A stretch of DNA of 64,000 bases from Anaerosporobacter mobilis DSM 15930. GTDB taxonomy: Bacteria > Bacillota > Clostridia > Lachnospirales > Lachnospiraceae. Below are positions 28,855 to 37,962 of this stretch, piece by piece. The stretch is taken from positions 294,104 through 358,103 of the forward strand of contig NZ_FRCP01000007.1 of the NCBI RefSeq assembly GCF_900142955.1. Direction: 5' to 3'. A model generated the notes under the pieces. The model did not search any database and was not told the DNA's origin. It saw only the letters and a program-made list of their open reading frames with translations. The first letter of the stretch is position 1; every line of letters begins with the position of its first letter. A program made the translations under genes and the position numbers.

Positions 28855-30891
28855 TTATAGCGTAGTACCTATATACCCTTCTAATTGATGTTTTAAACGC
28901 TCATTCTTACTACACAGCTTTTGAATCTCTGAGATGGACATATTCTTAGCTGCTTCATTAGCAGCCTTTAGTACTTTAGCATCATTATAAATATCTCCTA
29001 ACTTGAACTCCATGTCACCACTTTGGCGAATACCGAACAAGTCACCAGGCCCTCTAAGTTTTAAGTCTTCACCAGCTATATAGAACCCATCATTGGAAGT
29101 ATTCAATATCTCTAATCGTTTCTTAGTTTCCTTGCTTCTTGAACCACTAACCAGTATGCAATAAGATTGATGATCACCACGACCAACACGTCCTCTTAGC
29201 TGATGTAATTGAGCCAATCCAAACCGTTCTGCATTCTCTATCATCATAACGGTCGCATTCGGTACATTAACTCCTACTTCAATAACAGTTGTTGATACTA
29301 GTACTTGAATCTCATTTTTCGCAAACTGTTCCATGATTTCATTCTTTTCTTTTGGTTTCATCTTACCATGCAAATATTCTGTACGAATAAATGGTGGTAG
29401 GGCTTCGCGAACTTTCTGCGTATACTCTATAACATTCTCAGCTTCCATTGATTCACTCTCTTCTACCATTGGACAAATAATATAAGCTTGTCTTCCCTCT
29501 TGAATCTGATTTTCTATAAAACGGTACGCAGTGCTATGATAATCGGTATTAACAACACAATTCTTAATAGGAAGACGATTTGCTGGTAATTCATCGACTA
29601 CCGATATATCCAAATCACCGTATAAGATAATTGCAAGTGTTCTTGGTATTGGAGTTGCACTCATTACCAACACGTGAGGATTCTCACTCTTTGTAGATAG
29701 TATTTCACGTTGCTTTACTCCAAAACGGTGTTGTTCATCAGTAATAACAAGACCAAGATCTGCATATTCAACCTTTTCTTGAATTAAGGCATGCGTTCCG
29801 ATTACAACCGAAACTTCTTTGTTCTTAATCTTCTCATATGCCAAACGTTTTTCTTTGGCGGTCATAGAGCCAGTTAATAAGAGGCAGGAAATATCGAACG
29901 GTTCATATAATTTACTCAACGATTCAAAATGTTGCTTTGCTAATACTTCTGTTGGTACCATTAACGTCCCTTGATATCCATTCTCCGCATTCATAGCTAG
30001 GGCTAGGGCAGCTAATACGGTTTTACCAGAACCTACATCACCTTGCACCAAGCGATTCATAATTACGCCATCACACATATCTTTCATTATCTCATTCCAG
30101 GCTCTCTTCTGTGCATTGGTTAATTCATATGGTAATCCCTCTATCAGTGCATCGCTTATGCTCCCACGATCATAAGGGTTTTTACGTATCTTCTTACTCT
30201 TCTCTTCCTTCATATATGTCAACGCTAATGTAAACAAGAAAAACTCATTAAACACGATCCTCTTACGTGCTCGTAACATCTCCTCTTTATCCTTAGGAAA
30301 ATGTATCTGCTTCACGGCAAACCGATACTCTACTAAGTCATTCTCCTTACGAATGGTACTAGGTAGAAAATCCCCAGTTAGGTCAATCTCCTCTATGATT
30401 GCTTTCACCGTTTTACTAAGCAAATTATTGGTTACTCCATTGGTTAATGGATAGATTGGCTGTAACACATCTTTCTTATTATAATACTCCTCTTTTGATA
30501 GAATCTTAGGTTGTTCTATTACAAGCATACCATTTTTTCTTGAAGCTTTTCCCCTGAAGATATAATAACTTCCTGATTTCAAGGTATTCTTAATGTATGG
30601 CATATTAAACCATGTTAAGCCGATACTTCCTGTTGCATCTTTCACTCGACAGGATGCAATTGTCAGATGACGAACTTTCTTCGTTTCGATATTCATATAC
30701 ATATAGCCAACGAATACTGCCATTTCACCTTCTTCAATTTCATTTATGTTCATAAGTCTACCATATATGTCATAGGCTCTTGGGTAATGTTCTAACATAT
30801 CCTGAACCGTATATATTCCTAATTTGTTAAGACCTTTTTCCGTCTTTTCACCAATTCCTTTTACTACACTAATAGCATCTGTTAATTGCAT
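28855..30891 (-). CDS. recG: ATP-dependent DNA helicase RecG
   Basis: This 678-residue helicase remodels stalled replication forks and Holliday junctions. It has the N-terminal wedge domain (OB fold, about 60-150), Walker A GDVGSGKT near 284-291, the DEQH box near 381, the SATPIPRT motif near 414, and the C-terminal TRG motif region (HQLRGRVGRGDHQSYC). Length is as usual for the family. GGGGGC lies shortly before ATG 30891. The gene is next to fakA and asp23, as in many Firmicutes (B. subtilis yloU-yloV-recG), but here a repeat-filled gap separates them. Confidence 0.97.
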   Translation of the reverse strand: MQLTDAISVVKGIGEKTEKGLNKLGIYTVQDMLEHYPRAYDIYGRLMNINEIEEGEMAVFVGYMYMNIETKKVRHLTIASCRVKDATGSIGLTWFNMPYIKNTLKSGSYYIFRGKASRKNGMLVIEQPKILSKEEYYNKKDVLQPIYPLTNGVTNNLLSKTVKAIIEEIDLTGDFLPSTIRKENDLVEYRFAVKQIHFPKDKEEMLRARKRIVFNEFFLFTLALTYMKEEKSKKIRKNPYDRGSISDALIEGLPYELTNAQKRAWNEIMKDMCDGVIMNRLVQGDVGSGKTVLAALALAMNAENGYQGTLMVPTEVLAKQHFESLSKLYEPFDISCLLLTGSMTAKEKRLAYEKIKNKEVSVVIGTHALIQEKVEYADLGLVITDEQHRFGVKQREILSTKSENPHVLVMSATPIPRTLAIILYGDLDISVVDELPANRLPIKNCVVNTDYHSTAYRFIENQIQEGRQAYIICPMVEESESMEAENVIEYTQKVREALPPFIRTEYLHGKMKPKEKNEIMEQFAKNEIQVLVSTTVIEVGVNVPNATVMMIENAERFGLAQLHQLRGRVGRGDHQSYCILVSGSRSKETKKRLEILNTSNDGFYIAGEDLKLRGPGDLFGIRQSGDMEFKLGDIYNDAKVLKAANEAAKNMSISEIQKLCSKNERLKHQLEGYIGTTL

Positions 30892-31091
30892 AGCGAGCCC
30901 CCTATCTATAAGGTTTTACTAAAAATCACTCTTTGTAATTCATGACAACAGACAGTGACAGATTGTTCTTTCTAATGTTTGACTGCGGCCTAAAACTATT
31001 TAAGGCATAGTTCCATGTAGTATGATTTTATCATAGTTAATGCGATTATACAAGAACGTATATTCGAAGATAGTTCCTGTCCTAGCGTCTT

Positions 31092-31254
31092 GAGCTTACA
31101 CCGCACACGGGCTGTCCCCCTATGTTTTCTCTCTCTGTCCAGCAGCTTTGAGCTAACGCTCAATCTGCACATGGGCTGTCCCCCCTATGTTTTCTCTCTC
31201 GCTGTCCAGCAGCTTGAGCTTACGCTCAATCTGCACACGGGCTGTCGCCCTATG
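31092..31254. repeat. 2.5 tandem copies of a ~65-bp repeat with hairpins
   Basis: Copies begin at about 31092 (58 bases), 31150 (65 bases) and 31215 (40 bases, partial). Each shares the core CACACGGGCTGTCCCCCTAT with small changes, and the first two share TGTTTTCTCTCTC and GTCCAGCAGCTT. Copies 2 and 3 contain a 6-bp hairpin; read on the minus strand copy 3 is TTGAGC-GTAA-GCTCAA, a GNRA-type loop. The repeat is more GC-rich than its surroundings. It lies upstream of recG; bases 30892-31091 before it show no gene. Confidence 0.75.
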
Positions 31255-31323
31255 GAAATAGAAATAAAGATACCCGGAAGCACAAGCAAGCTTGTTCTTC
31301 CGGGTATCTTTATTTCTATTTCC
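31254..31323. terminator. 70-bp near-perfect inverted repeat after fakA
   Basis: Bases 31254-31287 pair with 31290-31323 in 33 of 34 positions around a 2-base AA loop; the single mismatch is 31281 with 31296. It starts 22 bases past the stop of fakA on the minus strand. It is probably the operon terminator, but it lacks a following T-run and is far longer than usual. Confidence 0.6.
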
Positions 31324-31345
31324 GCACTGCTCGTAGCCTTCGCGA

Positions 31346-33007
31346 TCATTCTACAGACAATACATAATAATAGATTGGTTGTCCGCCACTGTGTACCTCT
31401 ACGTCCACATCTGGATATAATGACATAATAGCTTCTGCTACTTTATTCGCATCTTCTTCATTTACTTCTTCACCATAGTATAAGCTGATTAGTTCTGAGT
31501 CTTCATCTACTAGGCTTTTAACTAGATTTACCGTAGTACTATGGATTGCATTACCTACTGTAAGAATTGCGGAATCGCCGATTCCCATGATATCACCTTG
31601 GTGAATCTCTTTTCCATCAATTGTAGTATCACGCACTGCATACGTTACTTGTCCTGATTTTACTCTTGACATCTCTTCAATCATGCGTTCCATGTTTTCT
31701 TCCGGTGATTTATCATATACAAAGTTAATTACAGCTGTAATTCCTTGTGGAATTGTCTTAGTTGGTATTACAATGATTTCTTTATCCTCTGTTAATTGTT
31801 TTGCTTGTTCCGCCGCAAGAATAATATTCTTGTTATTCGGTAGGATAAAGATTGTTTTAGCATTCACTTGTTCAATTGCATTCAACATATCTTCTGTACT
31901 AGGATTCATAGTTTGACCACCTTCAATTAAGTAATCAACACCTAATCCCTTAAAGATTTCATTCACACCTTCACCAATTGAAACAGATATAAATCCAACT
32001 TCTTTCATTGGTTCATCTTTTTTCTTCTCAGCTGCTTCTGCTTGCATCTTTTCTGCTTCTTTGATTAACTTCTCATGATGTTCTTCACGCATGTTATCAA
32101 TCTTCATACTAGTTAGGGAACCATACGTTAACGCTCTCTGAATTGCAAGTCCAGGATCGTTCGTATGTACGTGTACCTTAACGATATCATCGTCTGAAAC
32201 TACTACGATTGAATCCCCAATTGATTCCAAATATCCTTTGAATTCTTTTTCTGTATTTAAAGTATATTCCTTTTCTAACATAACAATAAATTCTGTACAA
32301 TATCCAAATTTGATATCTACTGGTTCAGAAGAAGTAGAATCCGTGCTCTTAGTTACTGGTTTTGAAGCTTCGATTGTGATATCTACTTCTTTGCCAAGCA
32401 TTGCATCATAAGCACCTTTTAAAACTTCTAATAAACCTTGTCCGCCCGAATCTACTACACCAGCCTCTTTTAATACAGGAAGCATATCAGGAGTCTTAGC
32501 TAATACTGAATCCATATGCTTAATTACTTCATCAGCAAAATAAACCAAGTCTTCTGTCTGTCCTACTAATTCAGCTGCTTTTTCTGCTCCACCACGTGCT
32601 ACGGTTAAGATGGTACCTTCTTTTGGTTTCATAACAGCTTTATAAGCAGTTTCAACCGCTCTTTCAAAGGCTGCCGCCATGATAGCAACAGTAACCGTTT
32701 CATGTTCTTGAATTTCTTTTGTGAATCCACGGAATAACTGTGAAAGAATAACACCTGAATTACCTCTAGCTCCACGTAAAGAACCACTGGAAATTGCTTT
32801 CGCTAGTACTGCGATTGTTGGATTCTCAATTGCACTAACTTCTCTTGCAGCTGCCATTATCGTTAATGACATATTCGTACCAGTATCACCGTCTGGAACA
32901 GGAAATACGTTTAATTCATTAATATATTCTTTTTTTGCTTCAATGCGTTTTGCTCCTGCTAGAAATAATTTCTGAAGTGTTATCGCATCTAATGTATTCA
33001 TTACCAC
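31346..33007 (-). CDS. fakA: fatty acid kinase ATP-binding subunit FakA (DAK/YloV family)
   Basis: This 553-residue protein has an N-terminal DhaL (DAK2) kinase domain: the metal/ATP motif VPDGDTGTNMS is at about residue 37 and GARGNSGVILSQ near 80. The middle (about 230-330) and C-terminal (DegV-like) domains complete the YloV architecture. With a DegV-type fatty-acid-binding partner (FakB, not in this window) it phosphorylates fatty acids for phospholipid synthesis. The start appears to be GTG 33007, 9 bases after GGAGG; the later ATG 33001 is 15 bases away. It lies directly after asp23, as in B. subtilis. Confidence 0.92.
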   Translation of the reverse strand: MVMNTLDAITLQKLFLAGAKRIEAKKEYINELNVFPVPDGDTGTNMSLTIMAAAREVSAIENPTIAVLAKAISSGSLRGARGNSGVILSQLFRGFTKEIQEHETVTVAIMAAAFERAVETAYKAVMKPKEGTILTVARGGAEKAAELVGQTEDLVYFADEVIKHMDSVLAKTPDMLPVLKEAGVVDSGGQGLLEVLKGAYDAMLGKEVDITIEASKPVTKSTDSTSSEPVDIKFGYCTEFIVMLEKEYTLNTEKEFKGYLESIGDSIVVVSDDDIVKVHVHTNDPGLAIQRALTYGSLTSMKIDNMREEHHEKLIKEAEKMQAEAAEKKKDEPMKEVGFISVSIGEGVNEIFKGLGVDYLIEGGQTMNPSTEDMLNAIEQVNAKTIFILPNNKNIILAAEQAKQLTEDKEIIVIPTKTIPQGITAVINFVYDKSPEENMERMIEEMSRVKSGQVTYAVRDTTIDGKEIHQGDIMGIGDSAILTVGNAIHSTTVNLVKSLVDEDSELISLYYGEEVNEEDANKVAEAIMSLYPDVDVEVHSGGQPIYYYVLSVE

Positions 33008-33051
33008 TTGTTTGTTCCTCCTTAAATTAACAATAAACCATAAAAGTCTAT

Positions 33052-33408
33052 CTAGTCGAGCACACGTACGCCTTCGACAAATACATTAATCTTCTCAACT
33101 TTCATGCCAGTAAATTCTTCTACTTTATATATAACGTTACTGATTAAATTATCTGTAACAGCTGAAATACTTACACCATATGCAACAATAATATGCATAT
33201 CTATTGTTAGATTATTGTCTTCTACAACGACATTAACTCCATGACTAAGGCTGTCTTTTTTAAGTAAGCGAACAAAACCTTCTTTGACATTCACAGAAGC
33301 CATACCAACGATACCAAAGCATTCTACAGCAGCTGAACCAGCATACTTAGCGATTACTTCGTTATCAATCATGATCTCACCCATCTGAGTATTCATATGT
33401 CCTTTCAT
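33052..33408 (-). CDS. yloU: Asp23/Gls24 family protein (YloU)
   Basis: This 118-residue protein belongs to the Asp23/Gls24 family of small alkaline-shock or envelope-stress proteins. Typical features are GEIMIDNEVIAKYAGSAAVECFGIVGM at the N-terminus (a stretch shared across the family), a central IDMHIIVAYG strand, and the C-terminal VNVFVEGVR-like end (here INVFVEGVRVLD). No membrane segment is present. GGAGGG lies about 8 bases before ATG 33408. It is the first gene of the two-gene asp23-fakA unit. Confidence 0.9.
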   Translation of the reverse strand: MKGHMNTQMGEIMIDNEVIAKYAGSAAVECFGIVGMASVNVKEGFVRLLKKDSLSHGVNVVVEDNNLTIDMHIIVAYGVSISAVTDNLISNVIYKVEEFTGMKVEKINVFVEGVRVLD

Positions 33409-33848
33409 AGTTAACCCTCCAATTCCTAATTCTATGGATCAAACGATTATGTTACCCAGTACAACGCTGGCACGATTGCACATATAGCAATAATATAAAT
33501 TACCGTTCATTTATGGATCCATATATCTTCTTACTCGATTATTATACCCTTTTTTTATAAAAAAGGAAACAGTTAAATGAAAAAAACGTCTATATACAAA
33601 TTATATCCACTTTTTGTAATCTCCAAACGAATATTCATAATCCTATTCATTATTTGCAATGATCGCACAGCTTACTATATAGACTTCAAGTATACCACGT
33701 TTTCGTTATGCTATTTCGCATATAATTCCACCATTCAAAACCAATAAATTGAGCTATAACAGTCACATCGTACACATAATATACATATGTTAGAATATAT
33801 ATTACTAAATAAGTATCGGGATATATTCCCTGGAGTGAGTGATCAATC
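33409..33848. other. non-coding region between divergent genes
   Basis: This AT-rich region must hold the promoters for asp23 (minus) and for the small membrane protein (plus). On the minus strand a TATAAT lies at about 33539-33544 without a good -35 partner. No RNA gene was recognised. Confidence 0.35.
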
Positions 33849-33986
33849 ATGAAACGAATGTTAGGTTTTATTTTATTTTGGATTGCTATTGGTATGACGC
33901 TTATGCTTTTCATAACCAACGGGCTTCTCGCCATTGCTATAATTGTCTTATGCCTCATCCTTGGCTATAATCTCTTTTGCAATTAA
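33849..33986 (+). CDS. 45-residue membrane protein
   Basis: This small protein begins MKRMLGFILFWIAIGM and has two hydrophobic helices (about residues 5-22 and 26-42) joined by a short TNG turn; it ends with GYNLFCN. A GGAGTGAG ribosome site lies 9-13 bases before the ATG. I recall similar short proteins with the FWIAIGM pattern in Lachnospiraceae, but I cannot check. It is alone on the plus strand and is followed by a hairpin terminator. The minus-strand frame across it (33686-33958) has no such features and is rejected. Function is unknown. Confidence 0.65.
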   Translation: MKRMLGFILFWIAIGMTLMLFITNGLLAIAIIVLCLILGYNLFCN

Positions 33987-34012
33987 CCGAGTGTTTTTAT
34001 CGTTATATAAAA

Positions 34013-34062
34013 AGAACTGTCTTAGTCTATTTTCATAGCACTTAAGACAGCCTTCTTATTAC
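34013..34062. terminator. bidirectional terminator between rpmB and the small membrane gene
   Basis: CTGTCTTA (34018-34025) pairs with TAAGACAG (34043-34050). On the minus strand it is followed by TTCTTTTTATAT, and on the plus strand by a weaker T-rich run. It sits 32 bases past the plus-strand stop and 25 bases past the rpmB stop. Confidence 0.75.
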
Positions 34063-34074
34063 TTATAATGAAAA

Positions 34075-34260
34075 TTAAGCACGTTCTACTAAACCTGATT
34101 TTAAGCAAGAAGTACAAACATACATCTTCTTAGCCGCACCGTTAATATTAACTTTAACAGATTTCACGTTAGTTTTCCACATTTTGTTGCTTCTTCTATG
34201 TGAATGACTCACACTGTTTCCAAAATGAGCACCTTTTTCGCAAATAGTACATTTAGCCAA
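34075..34260 (-). CDS. rpmB: 50S ribosomal protein L28
   Basis: This 61-residue ribosomal protein begins AKCTICEKGAHFGNSVSHSHRRSNK, matching L28 almost word for word. It is the zinc-binding form: C-x-x-C near the start (CTIC) and again near the end (CTSC). The start codon is TTG 34260, with GGAGGTG at the right distance; an ATG-initiated longer frame (to 34365) has no ribosome site and adds sequence unlike L28. It is transcribed alone. Confidence 0.95.
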   Translation of the reverse strand: MAKCTICEKGAHFGNSVSHSHRRSNKMWKTNVKSVKVNINGAAKKMYVCTSCLKSGLVERA

Positions 34261-34396
34261 GTTGAGCACCTCCTTAAGGTAATTTACTTCAATTGATTTT
34301 TCAATTATCCTGTCACACGACCTACAAACAATAGATATTCTACCATAAATCAAGTACTTTTGCAAGTATTATTTCTTAATTGAATAAAATTCGAGC

Positions 34397-34789
34397 TTAT
34401 TCTTCTTCTGTTGCTTCTGTTGCAGCAGTTTCGGTATTTTGTTTCATTTTACCTGATGTAAATTTATTCACAAAGTCAGGTACCATATCTAAGATCTTAG
34501 TAACACCATCTTGGTTTTTAACATTAACAAGTCTTGCAGAACCATTTTGGACAACCAACACAGAACTTGGGGTAATTCTTCCCCCCATACCTCCGCCACC
34601 GTTGTTTTTCTTCTTATCATCTTGTGAAAATGCACCAGCAGCTACACCGAAACTCACATCAACTAATGGTAAAATTATAGTACCATCTTCTACCTTAACA
34701 GCTTCCCCTACTACAGTTTTAGTAGTAAGAAAACTATCCATTCCCTTAAATAATGCTTCTACCGTAGATCCAAAACTATTGTCAGTCAT
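34397..34789 (-). CDS. gerW: GerW/YtfJ family spore protein
   Basis: This 130-residue protein matches the YtfJ (GerW) family: the block TKTVVGEAVKVEDGTIILPL, the motif SFGVAAGAF, a glycine-rich stretch NGGGGMGGRITP, and a C-terminal amphipathic end. In Bacillus YtfJ is made in the forespore and is needed for normal germination (family knowledge). The ATG overlaps the stop of the DUF2953 gene in TAATG, and GGAGGAG precedes it. The ytfI-ytfJ order is the same as in B. subtilis. Confidence 0.92.
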   Translation of the reverse strand: MTDNSFGSTVEALFKGMDSFLTTKTVVGEAVKVEDGTIILPLVDVSFGVAAGAFSQDDKKKNNGGGGMGGRITPSSVLVVQNGSARLVNVKNQDGVTKILDMVPDFVNKFTSGKMKQNTETAATEATEEE

Positions 34790-35823
34790 TATAACTCCTC
34801 CTTTAATTCTTTCACATTCTTAAGCAACGTTTTAAAGTTATCATTTAAGATAAGTTTTATTCCTATTATAAGTAAAATAAATGCACGTATTCTTCCCTTC
34901 GCATCTACCTGACCTTCCAACACTTCTTCCTGGAAATCTGGGATGATCTGTATCTTATCAGCATATATAGGATATGCCATTGATAATGCACCTAATAGAT
35001 ACCCAGTACTACAAGGGTCATCTAGTCCAATTCTAACAACACCCTTAACCTTATATGGAAGGATATGCTTTAACGTTTTCTTCAGACCAGCATATACACG
35101 TCCAATTCCTTTTCTATTATCCTCAATTGCAAGGAACTCCTTGATTAGATGAATCTTAGCTTTAATATTTGAAAAAATGTTTCGTATTGCTTGTAGCCCT
35201 TCACGTATTTTAATAAATATGTCTTTAATCCGTTGAAATATAGTTTTAATCGGTTTTGTTATCCGAGAGAAAAATCCTTCTCTTTCTTCTTCTGCCTCTT
35301 CTATATTCCTAACTATATTAGTATGTTCATTCTGAAGTGGTTTTATTATATCCTTCTTATCCTCTTCTATCTCATCATACACAATATCATTATCTTCAAT
35401 TGTTTTGTCTTTACTATCTATTTGATCATCAATACCTAGAACTTTATCTGATGCAATTACCTTTTTCGTTTTTTTAACCTTCGTCTTTTTATCCTTATGT
35501 TTATTCAATTTAGTTTTCTTAACTTTTTCTTTCTTTACTTTCTTTACCTTAGTTGGTCGATTGCTATCAATTAATGTGAATCCAAAAATCCTTAAGCAAT
35601 ACCAGTATGTCTCCTCTTCGCTATAATACCTAAAACGCAACGAGACAATTCTAAGTAACCAACTCACTCTTGCCTTTACTTGTATCGTATCATACTTTGA
35701 CGCATATACACGATATCGTACCGGAACAAAGAGTATTATTCCCACTAAGAATAAGAATAAGGCAAGAAGTACCCCCAGTACAATACCAATTATTTTTAAT
35801 ATAATGAATATCACATGAAGCAT
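34789..35823 (-). CDS. DUF2953 membrane protein (YtfI-like)
   Basis: This 344-residue protein has an N-terminal membrane segment (about 5-30), then the DUF2953 start VPVRYRVYASK. A very basic, Lys-rich stretch (about 90-120) and an acidic stretch (about 125-165) form a disordered linker, and the C-terminal part (about 240-344) is the second conserved block (GIGRVYAGLKKTLKHILP). The family is found next to ytfJ in spore formers and its role is unknown. It is translationally coupled to gerW. Confidence 0.85.
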   Translation of the reverse strand: MLHVIFIILKIIGIVLGVLLALFLFLVGIILFVPVRYRVYASKYDTIQVKARVSWLLRIVSLRFRYYSEEETYWYCLRIFGFTLIDSNRPTKVKKVKKEKVKKTKLNKHKDKKTKVKKTKKVIASDKVLGIDDQIDSKDKTIEDNDIVYDEIEEDKKDIIKPLQNEHTNIVRNIEEAEEEREGFFSRITKPIKTIFQRIKDIFIKIREGLQAIRNIFSNIKAKIHLIKEFLAIEDNRKGIGRVYAGLKKTLKHILPYKVKGVVRIGLDDPCSTGYLLGALSMAYPIYADKIQIIPDFQEEVLEGQVDAKGRIRAFILLIIGIKLILNDNFKTLLKNVKELKEEL

Positions 35824-35831
35824 CTACTTCT

Positions 35832-36152
35832 TCACCTACCATTTTCTGCAAAGTATTCTCTCGCGTGAAAATCTCCTGTTTCATTATATACATCTTCAAT
35901 CATTCTTACAACTAAACGTTTCGCGCTCTCTTTTCCCCGTGCGAGTCCAAGGATATAGATTTTATTTCTCCTATAATGTTGAAACATTAATTCATTCACA
36001 TTCATTATATCGAATAAATTGTTTTCATTAGATGCAAGGGCTATACAGTAGATACCAATCGACGGTTTATTCTCTTCAATTGCAGTTTTGATTTTATCAA
36101 CATTCTTGATAATACGGTCATCCATATACAGTTTATGATACCATGTAATCAT
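35832..36152 (-). CDS. small protein of unknown function upstream of the DUF2953 gene
   Basis: This 106-residue protein begins MITWYHKLYMDDRI and has a pattern of strands and helices (IGIYCIALAS, KIYILGLARGKESAKRLV) that suggests a small alpha/beta fold. There is no membrane segment. I chose ATG 36152 because GAGGGGG lies 8 bases before it; the frame is open to ATG 36182 but that start has no ribosome site. It lies 8 bases upstream of the DUF2953 gene, so it may share its sporulation context. I do not recognise the family. Confidence 0.7.
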   Translation of the reverse strand: MITWYHKLYMDDRIIKNVDKIKTAIEENKPSIGIYCIALASNENNLFDIMNVNELMFQHYRRNKIYILGLARGKESAKRLVVRMIEDVYNETGDFHAREYFAENGR

Positions 36153-36290
36153 TCCGATATCCCCCTCTAAATCATTTGCCATAGCATCTATAAGTATATA
36201 CCTAAATTTTTCTAGTTATTCATAGCCTTACAGTAACCATTATGACTAGCTAACACGTGGGCAACTACTTCGGTTTCTTAATAGTAATGA

Positions 36291-36330
36291 TACTGCCGAA
36301 CTGAGTAATTTCTTACTCTGTCGACAGTAC
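36291..36330 (-). terminator. hairpin after the 469-residue protein gene
   Basis: ACTG-CGA and TCG-CAGT outer arms enclose GAGTAA-TTTC-TTACTC. It begins about 20 bases past the stop on the minus strand. No clear T-run follows. Confidence 0.45.
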
Positions 36331-36349
36331 CCACTTTAACAAATTATTT

Positions 36350-37759
36350 TTATTCTTCTGACATAATATCTTTAATGATGCTATAGCAAGCATTCTTTTC
36401 TGCTTCATCTTTACATTGATTTAAAGAGTTTGCTACATATTCAGAGATTTCATCTGAATTATTAAAAAATACTGGCATTTTGTTTAAAGTACTTGCCATC
36501 ACAGCACGAACTACACATTGTGGAACTTTATCAAACATCTTAGCAAGATTTTTGAATAATGCAGTAGTTACTTTTTCAATGTACGCATCATCAGCTAATT
36601 TAGTTGATACTTTCGCGTTCAAATCAACAAACATACTATTTCCAAGTAATTTCATACAAGTAGTTACACAAGCACCTTGTGTATCTAACATGAGACTCTT
36701 TAATTTCTTGCCTGACATAGTCATAACATCTTCATAGCCACCCTCTAATAAAGCAATTTCTTGCATTGAAGATTCCATTGCACCTTCTAATTTAGAAAGC
36801 TTGTCCATCTCTTTCTTTTCAAGTTCTTTTTCAGCACCTTCTAAGAAACAAGCGTTAACATGAGCAACTAATTCTTTACATAACGTTTCTTCCTTCATCT
36901 CAGCATTCTGATAACCTACTGTTAAGTTATATGCATATAAGCAGTTTACAATTTCTTGTAATTGCATATATAAATCTGAAATTTCTAACAAATCAATCGC
37001 ACGGTCTTGGACCATTCCGTTTAAACGATAAAATTCTGGTTTCGTTAAATTCTTAAAATCTGCTGATTCAATTTGAGTAACCGCTTTATAAAGCTCTGGA
37101 AATTGCTTTTTCATCTCTTTTGGTCTCTCTAATGTAGTTGCCGATTTAATCATATATAAATATCCATCTACAGAACTTCTTTCACTACCTTTATAGATTG
37201 AAATACTATCTTTTAATAAATCATAGTATTTTGTCTTAGTCATTCTAACTGGTAATTGTCCTATGATTTCTTGAACTTTTGTATTAATAATAACATTATC
37301 ATTATTTGAGAAGATATAATTTATAATTTCTCCAGTGAAAACATCTACATCGAATTCCTCAATCTCATCAGCATATTTGTCTTCAATACGATTTAAAACA
37401 TATTCATATAATTGCATAATGTCAGCATATGCTGTGATAGATTTCATTCTAGACATAATCTCTTGACGAACCGCATCAATTTCTTCCACTTTTGTTACAC
37501 GATTACTTTCATCAAACCCATCTAACATAGTTTCTTTTACTAATTGGTTAACTTGTTTTAAGATATCTTCTACTTGATCAATTTGTTTATTATGCTTTTC
37601 AGAAATCACCTCATATAACATGACATATTTCATAGTTAAATCAACGAAAGAATATCTATAATAAGCAGATAAGGAATAATTCATATATTGTGGTAGATAT
37701 ACTTCTATTTCTTTATTATCTCTTATGTTTTTTAGTAATTGATTTACACTTAAACTCAT
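36350..37759 (-). CDS. 469-residue helical protein of unknown function
   Basis: I do not recognise this protein. It is soluble, with no signal peptide or membrane segment, and almost entirely helical with charged coiled-coil-like stretches (about 40-120 and 310-350). It contains two cysteine-bearing stretches near the C-terminus (CVTTCMKLLG near 390 and the final CKDEAEKNACYSI). It starts MSLSVNQLLKNIRDN, with AAGGTGAGG 8 bases before ATG 37759; the longer frame to 37840 adds a Cys-rich, unsupported start. It is transcribed alone, upstream of the gerW cluster and downstream of pyk. Confidence 0.75.
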   Translation of the reverse strand: MSLSVNQLLKNIRDNKEIEVYLPQYMNYSLSAYYRYSFVDLTMKYVMLYEVISEKHNKQIDQVEDILKQVNQLVKETMLDGFDESNRVTKVEEIDAVRQEIMSRMKSITAYADIMQLYEYVLNRIEDKYADEIEEFDVDVFTGEIINYIFSNNDNVIINTKVQEIIGQLPVRMTKTKYYDLLKDSISIYKGSERSSVDGYLYMIKSATTLERPKEMKKQFPELYKAVTQIESADFKNLTKPEFYRLNGMVQDRAIDLLEISDLYMQLQEIVNCLYAYNLTVGYQNAEMKEETLCKELVAHVNACFLEGAEKELEKKEMDKLSKLEGAMESSMQEIALLEGGYEDVMTMSGKKLKSLMLDTQGACVTTCMKLLGNSMFVDLNAKVSTKLADDAYIEKVTTALFKNLAKMFDKVPQCVVRAVMASTLNKMPVFFNNSDEISEYVANSLNQCKDEAEKNACYSIIKDIMSEE

Positions 37760-37962
37760 ATTTAAAACCTCACCTTGTAATTTTATACTGCCAGCTAAAA
37801 ATATACAACAAAAGCACGCTCCACAGCTTTCTGTTGCCACGAATAATAAAATCGCTAATTACTATTATAACAATAAAACGATATATACGCTACCATTTCA
37901 TATAATTTTTTTGTTATTTTATAAAATTTTAGTAAATTTCACGTATTCTAGGCTGATTTGGA

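Noticed and set aside
31092..31254. CRISPR array
   Set aside because: The repeats are long (about 65 bases), directly adjacent, and have no unique spacers or cas genes.
33686..33958. 90-codon open frame on the minus strand
   Set aside because: The plus-strand 45-residue gene over the same bases has a ribosome site, membrane helices and a terminator; this frame has none.
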